This document shows positions 42,342 through 50,256 of a stretch of DNA of 64,000 nucleotides, in pieces (the stretch's first letter is position 1; each line of letters opens with the position of its first letter). The translations under genes and the position numbers were made by a program. The stretch is from the NCBI GenBank assembly GCA_027886905.1, contig JAPCJO010000002.1:1-64000 (forward strand), in the 5' to 3' direction. The notes beneath the pieces are model-generated. The model was not told the DNA's origin. It worked only from the letters and a program-made list of their open reading frames with translations, and ran no database searches. The stretch is from Nitrososphaerota archaeon. GTDB lineage: Archaea; Thermoproteota; Nitrososphaeria; Nitrososphaerales; Gagatemarchaeaceae.

Positions 42342-43928
42342 CTAGCCCAGACATCTTCTGAGCTTGGCCGCTTCTATGAAAGCGTTTGAGGCGCTGGACC
42401 TCTCGCCGTCCATCGCGCACATCATGAAAGTGTTTACGAAGTTCTCGTGCTTCTTCGACCTGTTGTCGGAGGGACCGAGCGGGAGGGAGAGGGTCTCCTC
42501 GATGGTAGAGAGGTCGGCCATCACGTACCTCAGCGCAGTCTTGAGCTTCTCCTTGTTCATCTGCGTGAACTTCGCCATGAGGTCGTACTTGTCGACCAGC
42601 AGGTGGACGGTCTCCCACGAGACCAGCGAGCCCGCCACGCGGTAGTCGTACTGGATCCCCTTGTAGGCGTGCTTCAAAGCGTCGAACTCCTTGTCCGTGA
42701 GCGAGCGCAGCGCCTGCGCCCCGATGAACTCGGGCGGGATGCCCAGCGAGTAGAAGGCCGCGGCGAACGGGATGGCCCGGGGCATGGTGACCCCCTTGAC
42801 CCTCCTGCTGTAGCCGAAGAGCCCGATGTGCAGCTTCCTGGCCCTCCTTGTGGGGATGAAGGCCGCGACGTAATTGATCAGGGGCGCGAGTATCTCGACC
42901 CTCGACTGGAAGACGGGTATCAGCTTCTTCATCGCGCCCTCGAGAAGCAGGATCTCTTCCTCGTCGACCTCGGCGAGCTCGCCGTTCGGGAGGCGCTCGT
43001 TGAGCGTCGCGATCCCCTTCTCGACCGCGTCGCTGGGGTAGTCGTAGCGGAACGCGGACTGGATAGTGACCGTCGAGAGGCCCTTGTACTCGGAAAGGAA
43101 GTTGTCGATGTTCTCCGGGTTGAGGTGCCCCCTGAACGGCATCGTCCCCACTCCGAGGATGGGGTTCATCCTCACCCCGGTCTTTTTCTGGACCTCGGAG
43201 AGCTTGCCGAGGGCGACCTTCGAGAGCAGGACGGCGGTGATCAGGCCATAGTTGAGCGCCGGGTCAGACCTGGCGATGAAGACCCGCATGACCTCAGGCT
43301 TGACGGCCCTGATGTACTCGAGGACTATCTTGTCCATGGACATCAGGCTCGGGGCGTCCTCGACCAGCGGGATCGCGTCTATCTTCTTGGGCAAGAACGC
43401 GCCCACCCAGTCCTTGACCTTCATCGAGCCACCCAGGCTGACGTCCTCGATACCCGCGATGGCCTTGGCGTAGCACCGGTCCAGCCATAGGAGCTCCGAC
43501 CCCTTCGTCGTGAACGGAAGTATGACTGAGGAGACCGGGACGCTCTCCCTCTCGTAGAACGCGCTCGCCACGTCCGCCTGGAGGGGGATCGACTGGAGCG
43601 TCTGGGTGACTATCTTCCGCTCGGCCTTCTCGACCAGCGGGTTGGGGATGCGGTAGGTGAGGAAGATGTCGCGCCCGAAGACGTTGTCCATGAAGTAGTC
43701 CGGGTACTTGCTGAGGAGCTTCCTGACGACGTTGGTGTCGACGTCCTTCCCCTCTGAGTCCCACATGACCTCGCTGCAGGCGAGCTTGCTGAAGGCGATG
43801 TATGCCTCGTCGAGCTCGGTCTCTCCCTCAATCACCCCGTTGGTGGACGACGCCCAAGGGGGCGTGTTCGCGTTGTCGGGGTGCTGGGTCGTCATCGTCT
43901 TGGGGATGAATCTTTTCTCGTCGACCAA
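42342..43928 (-). CDS. ppcA: Archaeal-type phosphoenolpyruvate carboxylase
   Basis: 528 residues, about half the bacterial enzyme, exactly the PpcA (PEPcase_2) family. Adds bicarbonate to PEP to give oxaloacetate. Opens RFIPKTMTTQHPDNANTPPW, with the family blocks SEVMWDSEGKDVDTNVV, RVFIARSDPALNYG, GVGTMPFRGHLNPEN and the closing NTFMMCAMDGERSSASNAF. TTG start, with AT-rich ACATAATAATC upstream. First gene of the operon with aguB and aguA. Confidence 0.95.
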   Translation of the reverse strand: MVDEKRFIPKTMTTQHPDNANTPPWASSTNGVIEGETELDEAYIAFSKLACSEVMWDSEGKDVDTNVVRKLLSKYPDYFMDNVFGRDIFLTYRIPNPLVEKAERKIVTQTLQSIPLQADVASAFYERESVPVSSVILPFTTKGSELLWLDRCYAKAIAGIEDVSLGGSMKVKDWVGAFLPKKIDAIPLVEDAPSLMSMDKIVLEYIRAVKPEVMRVFIARSDPALNYGLITAVLLSKVALGKLSEVQKKTGVRMNPILGVGTMPFRGHLNPENIDNFLSEYKGLSTVTIQSAFRYDYPSDAVEKGIATLNERLPNGELAEVDEEEILLLEGAMKKLIPVFQSRVEILAPLINYVAAFIPTRRARKLHIGLFGYSRRVKGVTMPRAIPFAAAFYSLGIPPEFIGAQALRSLTDKEFDALKHAYKGIQYDYRVAGSLVSWETVHLLVDKYDLMAKFTQMNKEKLKTALRYVMADLSTIEETLSLPLGPSDNRSKKHENFVNTFMMCAMDGERSSASNAFIEAAKLRRCLG

Positions 43929-44024
43929 GTTGTGCTAAGCGGGCGACGGTCTCCGGGAGAGATTATTATGTTAGCCCTTTTTGAGTAGAAGATCCGTCGG
44001 CGCTTAAATAGCAAACCAGTCTTC

Positions 44025-45281
44025 GTGTCCGTGCCGCTTGTGCGAAAGGTGATCCGGCAAGACCTCGAGCCAACCGTCGACCAAATTGCACTGATGGAGT
44101 GCTTCCGACAGATGACAAATCACAGCATTCGAATTGGTTTGGAATTCGAGAGGAAATACGGCATCACGCCCCCGATGAGAGAACTCTCGCGGCTCTCATA
44201 CGCTCACCTGAAATCGTATCAGTGCTACGCACAATATCGGTTGTGTGCGATCTCCAGGGCCGCTGGAATCCTTTCTTCTCGGAAGAAGTCCATCAAAAGA
44301 GGGTTTCCAACAAGGAGCCCGTTCGTGTCCAAGCGCATGATAGTCTCCTGTTACGGGTTCGACATTCAAGACGGCCATCTCGTGATCCATCTAGTTTCAG
44401 GGGCGTCCGAATCAATCGCACTCAACAGCCATACGCTGGATGTCATCTCTAATCCCACGGTAAGAGTTTGTTCCTTCACTTTAACAGAAAAATCACTCTG
44501 TCTCTGCATATCGAAAGAAGTCCCGACGCCTAACCTTGCCGAAGTCAGAGGCGCCATTGGCATTGATAGAAACCTTAGGAACGTCACGGTCGGCAACGAG
44601 GAAGTGGTCACCTACTATGACGTCTCTAAAGCGGCTAAAGTTGCGGAGAATACAAGGAGAATCATTGCGTCGTTCAAAAGGGGTGATAGGAGAGTTCGGC
44701 AGGGGTTAATCTCAAAATATGGAAATCGGAGGCGGGAGAGAATCGAGCGCATTTTGCACCTTGTATCGAGGGATATCGTCGAGAGGGCCAAGGCGAAGAG
44801 GCAAATTATAGTATTCGAGGAAATCAAAGGAATTCGCAACCTTTACAGGAAAGGCAATCGTCAGGGGAAATCCTACAGGGCGCAAATGAACTCTTGGCCA
44901 TTCTACGAGGTCAAGAGGCAGATAGAGTACAAAGCGGCATGGGAAGGAGTTCCAACAATAACACTATCGAGACGCGAGACACGAGGGACCACGATGGACT
45001 GTCCACAATGCGGGGAGAGACTCCAAGTGCCAGTTCGAGGCGATCGGGGTCGCTATCGCCAACTGTGGTGCGCATACTGTGAGAGGTGGAGGGATCGCGA
45101 CCTAATCGCAGTCCTCAACATCTCTCGCAGAGGGTGGTTGAGGTCCGACCATTCTTCGAAGGAAGGCGGGGCAAGGGGAGCCATGAGGGGGAACCCGGAA
45201 CACGCAGGGGAGCCGGTAATCCTCAGAGTCGATGCCTCGAAGCCACGCGACGTATTCACGCGCGGCAGAACCTTATGTTAG
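44025..45281 (+). CDS. tnpB: TnpB (IS605 OrfB-like) RNA-guided nuclease, solitary
   Basis: 418 residues, GTG start after a TATA-like CGCTTAAATAG. RuvC-like catalytic residues in order: Asp in IGIDRNLRNV, Glu in IIVFEEIKGI, Asp in WRDRDLIAVLNISRR. A zinc ribbon is formed by CPQC and CAYC. TnpB proteins are programmable DNA nucleases guided by an RNA from the element's right end. No TnpA lies nearby, so it is non-autonomous or a domesticated copy. Its base composition is visibly lower in GC than neighbours, consistent with transfer. All active-site residues seem intact. Confidence 0.88.
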   Translation: MSVPLVRKVIRQDLEPTVDQIALMECFRQMTNHSIRIGLEFERKYGITPPMRELSRLSYAHLKSYQCYAQYRLCAISRAAGILSSRKKSIKRGFPTRSPFVSKRMIVSCYGFDIQDGHLVIHLVSGASESIALNSHTLDVISNPTVRVCSFTLTEKSLCLCISKEVPTPNLAEVRGAIGIDRNLRNVTVGNEEVVTYYDVSKAAKVAENTRRIIASFKRGDRRVRQGLISKYGNRRRERIERILHLVSRDIVERAKAKRQIIVFEEIKGIRNLYRKGNRQGKSYRAQMNSWPFYEVKRQIEYKAAWEGVPTITLSRRETRGTTMDCPQCGERLQVPVRGDRGRYRQLWCAYCERWRDRDLIAVLNISRRGWLRSDHSSKEGGARGAMRGNPEHAGEPVILRVDASKPRDVFTRGRTLC

Positions 45282-45300
45282 ATGGAACTCGACGTTCCAT
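45282..45300 (+). repeat. Hairpin immediately 3' of tnpB (candidate guide-RNA / right-end structure)
   Basis: ATGGAAC TCGAC GTTCCAT: a perfect 7-bp inverted repeat with a 5-nt loop starting one base after the TAG. IS605-type right ends and TnpB guide (omega) RNAs have a hairpin at this position, so the transcript's 3' part may start here and the guide follow it. Confidence 0.4.
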
Positions 45301-45362
45301 CGGTCAGCAATTCTTCCACCCTGACAAAAAAGTCGGCGCGCTAGCGCTAATAACCGCGGGCG

Positions 45363-46202
45363 ATGACTTGTGGAGGCTTGTCTTCCAACAGCCCTCTGGC
45401 GGGCACCGATTGGGATGGCAGCGCCCGGGCTTACGACCGTTTCGAGAAGAAGTGGCATTACTATTTCAGGGTCGCGGAGGGCCTGGTCCGTCCGCTCGGG
45501 ATTGAGCGCGACTCGAGAGTCTTGGAGCTCGCGTGCGGAACGGGGGCCTGCACCCTGGCGTTGTCCAGGCGCTGCCCTTCGGGAGAGGTGGTTTGCGTGG
45601 AGAGGTCTGCCCCGATGATGGACATGGCGAGGAAGAACGCGCGATCGGCACGACGGGAGAACGTCTCCTTCGTGCAGGGGGACGTGAGCCGCCTCCCAGA
45701 GCTTCTTGCCTGCGAGGCCAGGTTCGACTTTGCCGTGTGCAATTCAGCCTTTTGGCAGTTTCCCAAGAGCGTCCAGGTGGGAGAGGCTGTGCGCAAATCG
45801 CTAAAGCCGGGAGGAGTGTTCGCCTTCAACCTCCCATCACTCTTCAGTCTGACGAAGGAACGGCGACTCTATCGCGACGCGGTGGACGAGGTTCTAGGCA
45901 AACATGGAATCGACCGCAGGAGGTTTTGGCGACGCAGGAAGCGCGAGGACTACCACGCTTCGGTGGAACGCGCCGGATTCACCGTCGTCAAGGATACCCA
46001 CTACTACGTCGTCGTGCAGGCAAGAGAGATGATGGAGTGGAGGAGCATACCCATCTTCGCGAGGAGGTGGGGAAACTTCGCCGGTCTCCCCGCTGGCGTC
46101 TCGGCCGAGATATCCAGCACGATAAGGAAGAGACGGCTGCTCTGGCCAGATGACAGGGGGAGAAGGAGCAGATGGCGGATGATAATGTCGATTGGAGAAT
46201 GA
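45363..46202 (+). CDS. SAM-dependent class I methyltransferase
   Basis: 279 residues. SAM motif I is VLELACGTGACTLALS (~residue 54), post-I VCVERSAPMM, motif IV-like ARFDFAVCNSAFWQFP, and LKPGGVFAFNLPS. The remaining ~110 residues form a C-terminal cap ending RIMSIGE-like. Small-molecule methylation is probable; target unknown. A TATA-like GCTAATAACC at 45343 suggests a start at TTG 45378 rather than ATG 45363. Confidence 0.82.
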   Translation: MTCGGLSSNSPLAGTDWDGSARAYDRFEKKWHYYFRVAEGLVRPLGIERDSRVLELACGTGACTLALSRRCPSGEVVCVERSAPMMDMARKNARSARRENVSFVQGDVSRLPELLACEARFDFAVCNSAFWQFPKSVQVGEAVRKSLKPGGVFAFNLPSLFSLTKERRLYRDAVDEVLGKHGIDRRRFWRRRKREDYHASVERAGFTVVKDTHYYVVVQAREMMEWRSIPIFARRWGNFAGLPAGVSAEISSTIRKRRLLWPDDRGRRSRWRMIMSIGE

Positions 46203-46213
46203 GCTACCTTGCC

Positions 46214-46606
46214 TCACTTCACCACGAGCACGTCGCACTTCGAGTGAGCTACGACGGCGGAGGAGGTGCCTCCCATGAGAAGGCGCTCGAGCGCAGACAG
46301 GCCCCTCCTGCCTATCACGCCCAGGTCGGCCCGCCTGCTCTTCTGAGGCCGCGAGTATCTCGTCCGCGACTTGTCCATCCCTCAGCACCCCGGTGACGTC
46401 GCCAACCGTCCGTTTGGCTTTGGTGACCGCTCTTTCCGAGGACATCGTTGCCGCTCTGCATGGTCTCCTCGTAGGCTGAAGGGGGGGACCACCACGACAA
46501 TGGCGAGGCGCGCGTCGCACGCCGCCTCCAGGGAGGCCACCCTCTAGAGCGCACTCTCGGCGGTCTTGGAGCCGTCGTAGGCGAGGAGGATCCGCCGATA
46601 GCCCAC
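46214..46606 (-). pseudogene. Broken universal stress protein (UspA family)
   Basis: Reading the minus strand in changing frames recovers a full Usp: VGYRRILLAYDGSKTAESAL, then an in-frame TAG, RVASLEAACDARLAIVVVV, a frameshift at a run of seven C, SAYEETMQSGNDVLGK, a second shift, VTKAKRTVGDVTGVLRDGQ, a third, and ADLGVIGRRGLSALERLLMGG..CDVLVVK then TGA. One nonsense codon and about three frameshifts mean this copy is not translated as a Usp unless the assembly is bad here. Confidence 0.75.
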
Positions 46607-46626
46607 CGGCTGTGATGGGATGTGGG

Positions 46627-48084
46627 TCAAGCGACCGGGGCCTCTGCGGGCTTGTCCACGACCGGAGCGACGGCTCTCTTCCCCATCACCTCCTGGGCGA
46701 AGAAGGCGATCACCAGGGAGACGGCGAACCCCGCGACCGCGATGTAGTAGGCGTAGTGGAAGGCGGTGTGGGTCGGGAGGGAGGTCTTCTGGCCGGCGAT
46801 GACGTACACCGCGACGAAGGTGGTCATCAGGGACCCCGCGATGGGAGCTCCCAAGCTAGACCCGATGTTCCTGAAGACCGTGTTGAGGGAGGTCGCGAGC
46901 CCCATCTCCCTCTTCTTGACGGAGAGGACGAGCAGGTTCTGGGTTGCGACGAGGAGCATGCCAAGGCCGGCTGACGCCACGATCAGGTACTCCGCTATCT
47001 GGGCTGCGGTCGTCGCGGTGGAGATCAGGAAGAACCCTAATGCCCCCAGGACGCTGCCGAGGTACAGGAAGGGCTTGACCCCGTACTTCGGAGTCAGGCG
47101 GCCCACGGGGATGGCGACTATGAGGATGGCGACCGCGAGGGGTAGGAGGTAGATCCCGGTATTGAGGATGTCGAAGCCGTACCCGCTGGGCGGCGCGAGC
47201 TCGAGCTGGAAGCTTATCGCCTGGAAGGCGATGAAGAGCGCGGCTCCCGAGGTGATCCCGACCACGTTGGCGACGATGACGTTCCTGATTCCGAGCAGCT
47301 TGAGGTTGAGGATGGGCTCGGCGACCCTCCTCTCGTAGACAATGAGCGGGACAAGGAAGGCGAAGCCGCCGAAGACCATGCCGAGTACCGGCAGGGACGT
47401 CCATCCCCAAGTGGAGCCCTCGGAGAGTCCGAGGACTATCGCCCCGAGGTCGACGCCCAGCCAGGTCGCCCCCACGTAGTCCAACTTCGCGTTGGGGTCG
47501 GTGACCGAGGACTCCTTGACGGTGTAGAAGATGAGGACTGTCAATACCACGATGAAGGGAAGGGCGATGTGGTAGTTTGCCTGCCATCCGTAGGAGTTCG
47601 CGACGAGGGCACCCAGGGGGAGGCCGAAGGCGGCTCCGGCGCCGAACATCGCGCTGAGTATCCCCTGTGCTCGGGGGACAAGCTCCCGCGGAAACTCCTC
47701 CCTGACCAGGCTGAAGGCGAGCGGGAATATCCCGAGCCCGATGCCCTGCACGGTCCTCGAGACAAGGAGGATGGTGAAGTTCGAGGCGAAGGAGGTCACC
47801 GCGACCATGACGCAGTAGATCACCAGGACGTAGATCAGGACCCGCTTCTTCCCCACGATGTCACCGAGCTTCCCTATCACCGGGTTGACGGCGGTCCCGA
47901 AGACGGTGTAGAGCGAGATGACGAGGCTCACCTCCGCGATGGTCACGTTGTAGTCGGAGGCGATCCTAGGGAGCGACGGCGTAAGCATGATGTCGACATA
48001 CAAGACAAAAGCAGCGAGAAGCGAAAAGAGGACTAAGACCCTGTTTGCGTATGACTGATCAAAAGCAGGTTTTTCCGTCGTCAG
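46627..48084 (-). CDS. MFS drug-exporter-like transporter (DHA2 type), CTG start proposed
   Basis: 485 residues if started at CTG 48084. The first canonical start (TTG 48003) would drop half of the first membrane span, whereas translation from the frame boundary gives VLVLFSLLAAFVLYVDIMLTPSLP, the normal opening of DHA2 exporters. CTG follows three bases after the TGA of the small membrane gene and has AGGAG ~11 nt upstream. The A-like loop is VIGKLGDIVGKKRVLI and motif C is in SAMFGAGAAFGLPLGALV. About fourteen spans. Substrate unknown. Belongs to the Rieske-small-membrane-MFS operon. Confidence 0.75.
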   Translation of the reverse strand: MTTEKPAFDQSYANRVLVLFSLLAAFVLYVDIMLTPSLPRIASDYNVTIAEVSLVISLYTVFGTAVNPVIGKLGDIVGKKRVLIYVLVIYCVMVAVTSFASNFTILLVSRTVQGIGLGIFPLAFSLVREEFPRELVPRAQGILSAMFGAGAAFGLPLGALVANSYGWQANYHIALPFIVVLTVLIFYTVKESSVTDPNAKLDYVGATWLGVDLGAIVLGLSEGSTWGWTSLPVLGMVFGGFAFLVPLIVYERRVAEPILNLKLLGIRNVIVANVVGITSGAALFIAFQAISFQLELAPPSGYGFDILNTGIYLLPLAVAILIVAIPVGRLTPKYGVKPFLYLGSVLGALGFFLISTATTAAQIAEYLIVASAGLGMLLVATQNLLVLSVKKREMGLATSLNTVFRNIGSSLGAPIAGSLMTTFVAVYVIAGQKTSLPTHTAFHYAYYIAVAGFAVSLVIAFFAQEVMGKRAVAPVVDKPAEAPVA

Positions 48085-48087
48085 GGA

Positions 48088-48297
48088 TCAGGCGCTCCTA
48101 GATCTAGACGCGACGCCCAGCACCGTCATCACGAGACCGACTACCGCCAGCACGGCGCCGACGTAGATGTAGGTGGGGTTTCCGCTCATTAGAGAGCTTC
48201 CCTTGATGAAGTCTGCCCCCTGCAACGCGAAGACCGTCCCAAAGAGCAGGAGAAGGAGCCCGACGATGATGAAAGCCCACCTGCGAGCGGCCACCAC
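48088..48297 (-). CDS. Small two-span membrane protein
   Basis: 69 residues, GTG start preceded by GAGAGG. Two spans: ~6-27 (RWAFIIVGLLLLLFGTVFAL) and ~44-64 (YIYVGAVLAVVGLVMTVLGV) separated by GSSLMSGNPT. Similar small proteins occur widely in archaea without known function. Placed between a Rieske gene and an MFS exporter in one operon, probably an accessory of the carrier. Confidence 0.6.
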   Translation of the reverse strand: MVAARRWAFIIVGLLLLLFGTVFALQGADFIKGSSLMSGNPTYIYVGAVLAVVGLVMTVLGVASRSRSA

Positions 48298-48310
48298 TGG
48301 CTAACCTCTC

Positions 48311-48720
48311 TTAGACCTTTATCCGGACGCTGCCGTCGAGGACTTCCACGGCGTAGGTGCGCAGGTCGGTCGCTTCCTTGTGGGTCGCAAGCTTGAGCAA
48401 CGCTGGGACGTTCTTCAAAACCTCTCCCGTTGTAGATCAAATTGAGCTTTGTGGACGGGGCAGACGACTGCGTGGTCCTTCGCCTCGCCACCGAGCAGAT
48501 GCTCCGTTTTCAGTTCCCCTTTGGGCAGATATCCATTGAAGTGCGAGCAAACGGCGTCGATCGCGTAAACCTTCCCGCCGATCTTCGACAATAGAATCGC
48601 ATTCCCGGCGACGGCAACGCCGAACATCGACCCTTCTGAAATTTCATCCTCTTTCGCTACGGCTACGAAGTTGCCTTGCGCCGCCTTCAATGGGTCTAGC
48701 AAAGCCACGCGACCTCGCAT
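48311..48720 (-). pseudogene. Frameshifted Rieske [2Fe-2S] protein
   Basis: From ATG 48720 the frame reads MRGRVALLDPLKAAQGNFVA ... VYAIDAVCSHFNG ... HAVVCPVHKAQFDL, with C-x-H and C-x2-H cluster ligands, then hits TGA after LQRERF. One base missing near 48436 would continue as TTGEVLKNVPALLKLAT ... RTYAVEVLDGSVRIKV and TAA at 48311, an ordinary Rieske C-terminus. So it is a single-base deletion or sequencing error in a ferredoxin of the naphthalene-dioxygenase/biphenyl type. The cluster half is intact. It heads the operon with the small membrane and MFS genes. Confidence 0.75.
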
Positions 48721-48909
48721 GCTGGCGCGACATCGACGGACATCACGAATATCGGACGTCCTGTATTGGTCACACGATATAAATCTATTGGGCATCCGAT
48801 ACTAATATGGACGTTGGCCGGTAGGAGTTCTCGGCTGAAATCGGGAAGCGGCGCGGAGACCGTGGATTCCGCCAACTCGTTATATATCGCGCTCAAGCGG
48901 AGCGAAGCT

Positions 48910-49335
48910 ATGCCCACGAAGTACGACGTCGTCAAGCAGACGAAGGCCCCCATCAGCACGGTGATCGACTACTATTCGCATCCGGAGAACCTGCCGAAGG
49001 TCCACCCGGACTTTGTGAAGGACGTCAAGATAATCAGCAGGGACGGCAACACGGTCAAGCTAGAGCAGCAGATGGAGATGATGGGAAGGAAGCTGAAGGC
49101 CGTCAACACGATGACCTGGGACAGCGCGAACAACAGGTTCGTGGTCAACACGTTGGACGGCGACGGCAAGGGGAGCAAGATAACGATGGAGCTGAAGCAG
49201 ATCCCCTCAGGGACGGAAATGCACTACTGGGCCGAGATGGAGTTCGGGGCCATCGGGTTCTTCATCAAGGGGCGGGCCAAGGACTCCTTCTTGAAGGTCG
49301 CCGACGAGGACGCGAAGGCCCTCGACGCGATGTAG
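48910..49335 (+). CDS. START/polyketide-cyclase-like SRPBCC protein
   Basis: 141 residues, ATG 48910 ~27 bp after a TATA-like GTTATATATCG. Opens YDVVKQTKAPISTVIDYYSHPENLPKVHPDFVKDV and closes GFFIKGRAKDSFLKVADEDAKAL, the helix that caps a START-like cavity. Likely binds a hydrophobic molecule. It is the upstream, oppositely oriented neighbour of the menaquinone operon, but no direct link is shown. Confidence 0.8.
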   Translation: MPTKYDVVKQTKAPISTVIDYYSHPENLPKVHPDFVKDVKIISRDGNTVKLEQQMEMMGRKLKAVNTMTWDSANNRFVVNTLDGDGKGSKITMELKQIPSGTEMHYWAEMEFGAIGFFIKGRAKDSFLKVADEDAKALDAM

Positions 49336-49383
49336 TGGCGACCCATCTACCGCCTTCGTCTCCTCCCGGGCCTCCTGCCCGCT

Positions 49384-50256
49384 TCACGCGTTCAGAAGAA
49401 GCGAGACCGCCAGAAGCAGTCCGACCAGCACGTGGATCCTCGCGATCACGGTAACGGATTTCTCCCAAGCCTTGCCCTTCATCAGCTCACTGCATCCCTT
49501 CACGGCGACTGGGAAGGCGAGCCAGATCAGGAAGACCGATGTCGGCGCCGAGAAGATGAGAAAGGCGGGGACCGACCAGACGAAGGCTGCCGCGACCAGG
49601 AAGAGCAGCACGAGCGACCCGCGCCTCCTCCCGACGAGGACGGCTATTGTCCGCCGGCCGTGCTCGCGGTCCTTTTCGACGTCGCGGAGGTTGTTGGCCA
49701 GCAGGATGGAAGTGACCATCAGGCCGACGGGGATTGAGTAGACGAACGCCAATGCAGGCGCCGACCCCGAGGCCGCGAGGTCGGCGGAGACGACCTCTAT
49801 GGGCCCCATGACGATGCCGACGAGCAGCTCTCCGAACGGTGTGGAGGAGATTGGGAGAGGTCCCTCGGAGTATAGGACTCCCGCGAGTATGGCCAGGCTG
49901 CCCAGCGCTAGGAGCCCGACCCCCCTCTCCAAGACCAAGAGTACCCCTAGGCAGAACGCCAGCGCGTAGCAAGCCGCGGCCGTATAGAGGACCTCGCTCG
50001 CCTTGACCTCGCCAGAGACGATGATCCCCGCAAAGCCCGCGGACGGGACGGTGTCCACAGCGTGCCTGTAGTCCCCGTATTCGTTGAGAGAGTTCGTGGC
50101 GATCTGCATCAGAAGCGCCACGACGAGGATGTCCAGCCAGCTCAGCGCGCTAAACCGTCCGCCTTCTAGGGCGAGCGCCCCACCCACCATCATGGGGACG
50201 GCCGTGGCGGCGAGCGTGGGGATGCGAATGAGCCTGAGGAACTGCCCGGCCTTCAG
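49384..50256 (-). CDS. menA: 1,4-dihydroxy-2-naphthoate polyprenyltransferase (MenA)
   Basis: 290 residues from a proposed CTG start at 50256 that overlaps the menE stop (CTGA), with GGGGTGGGGG just upstream; no ATG, GTG or TTG in frame lies near the start of the domain. UbiA-superfamily motifs are NSLNEYGDYRHAVD (first Asp-rich motif) and NNLRDVEKDREHGRRTIAV (second). Seven to nine spans. Joins DHNA to a polyprenyl diphosphate with loss of CO2, giving demethylmenaquinone. Last gene of the men operon. Confidence 0.88.
   Translation of the reverse strand: MKAGQFLRLIRIPTLAATAVPMMVGGALALEGGRFSALSWLDILVVALLMQIATNSLNEYGDYRHAVDTVPSAGFAGIIVSGEVKASEVLYTAAACYALAFCLGVLLVLERGVGLLALGSLAILAGVLYSEGPLPISSTPFGELLVGIVMGPIEVVSADLAASGSAPALAFVYSIPVGLMVTSILLANNLRDVEKDREHGRRTIAVLVGRRRGSLVLLFLVAAAFVWSVPAFLIFSAPTSVFLIWLAFPVAVKGCSELMKGKAWEKSVTVIARIHVLVGLLLAVSLLLNA

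Noticed and set aside
43996..45339. GTCGGCGC at 43996 and 45332 as target-site duplication around tnpB
   Set aside because: Only 8 bp, GC-rich and likely by chance; IS605-type elements do not make duplications.
45363..46202. Methyltransferase as the missing MenG/UbiE
   Set aside because: It lacks UbiE-type motifs, has a large C-terminal cap, and is not linked to the men cluster.
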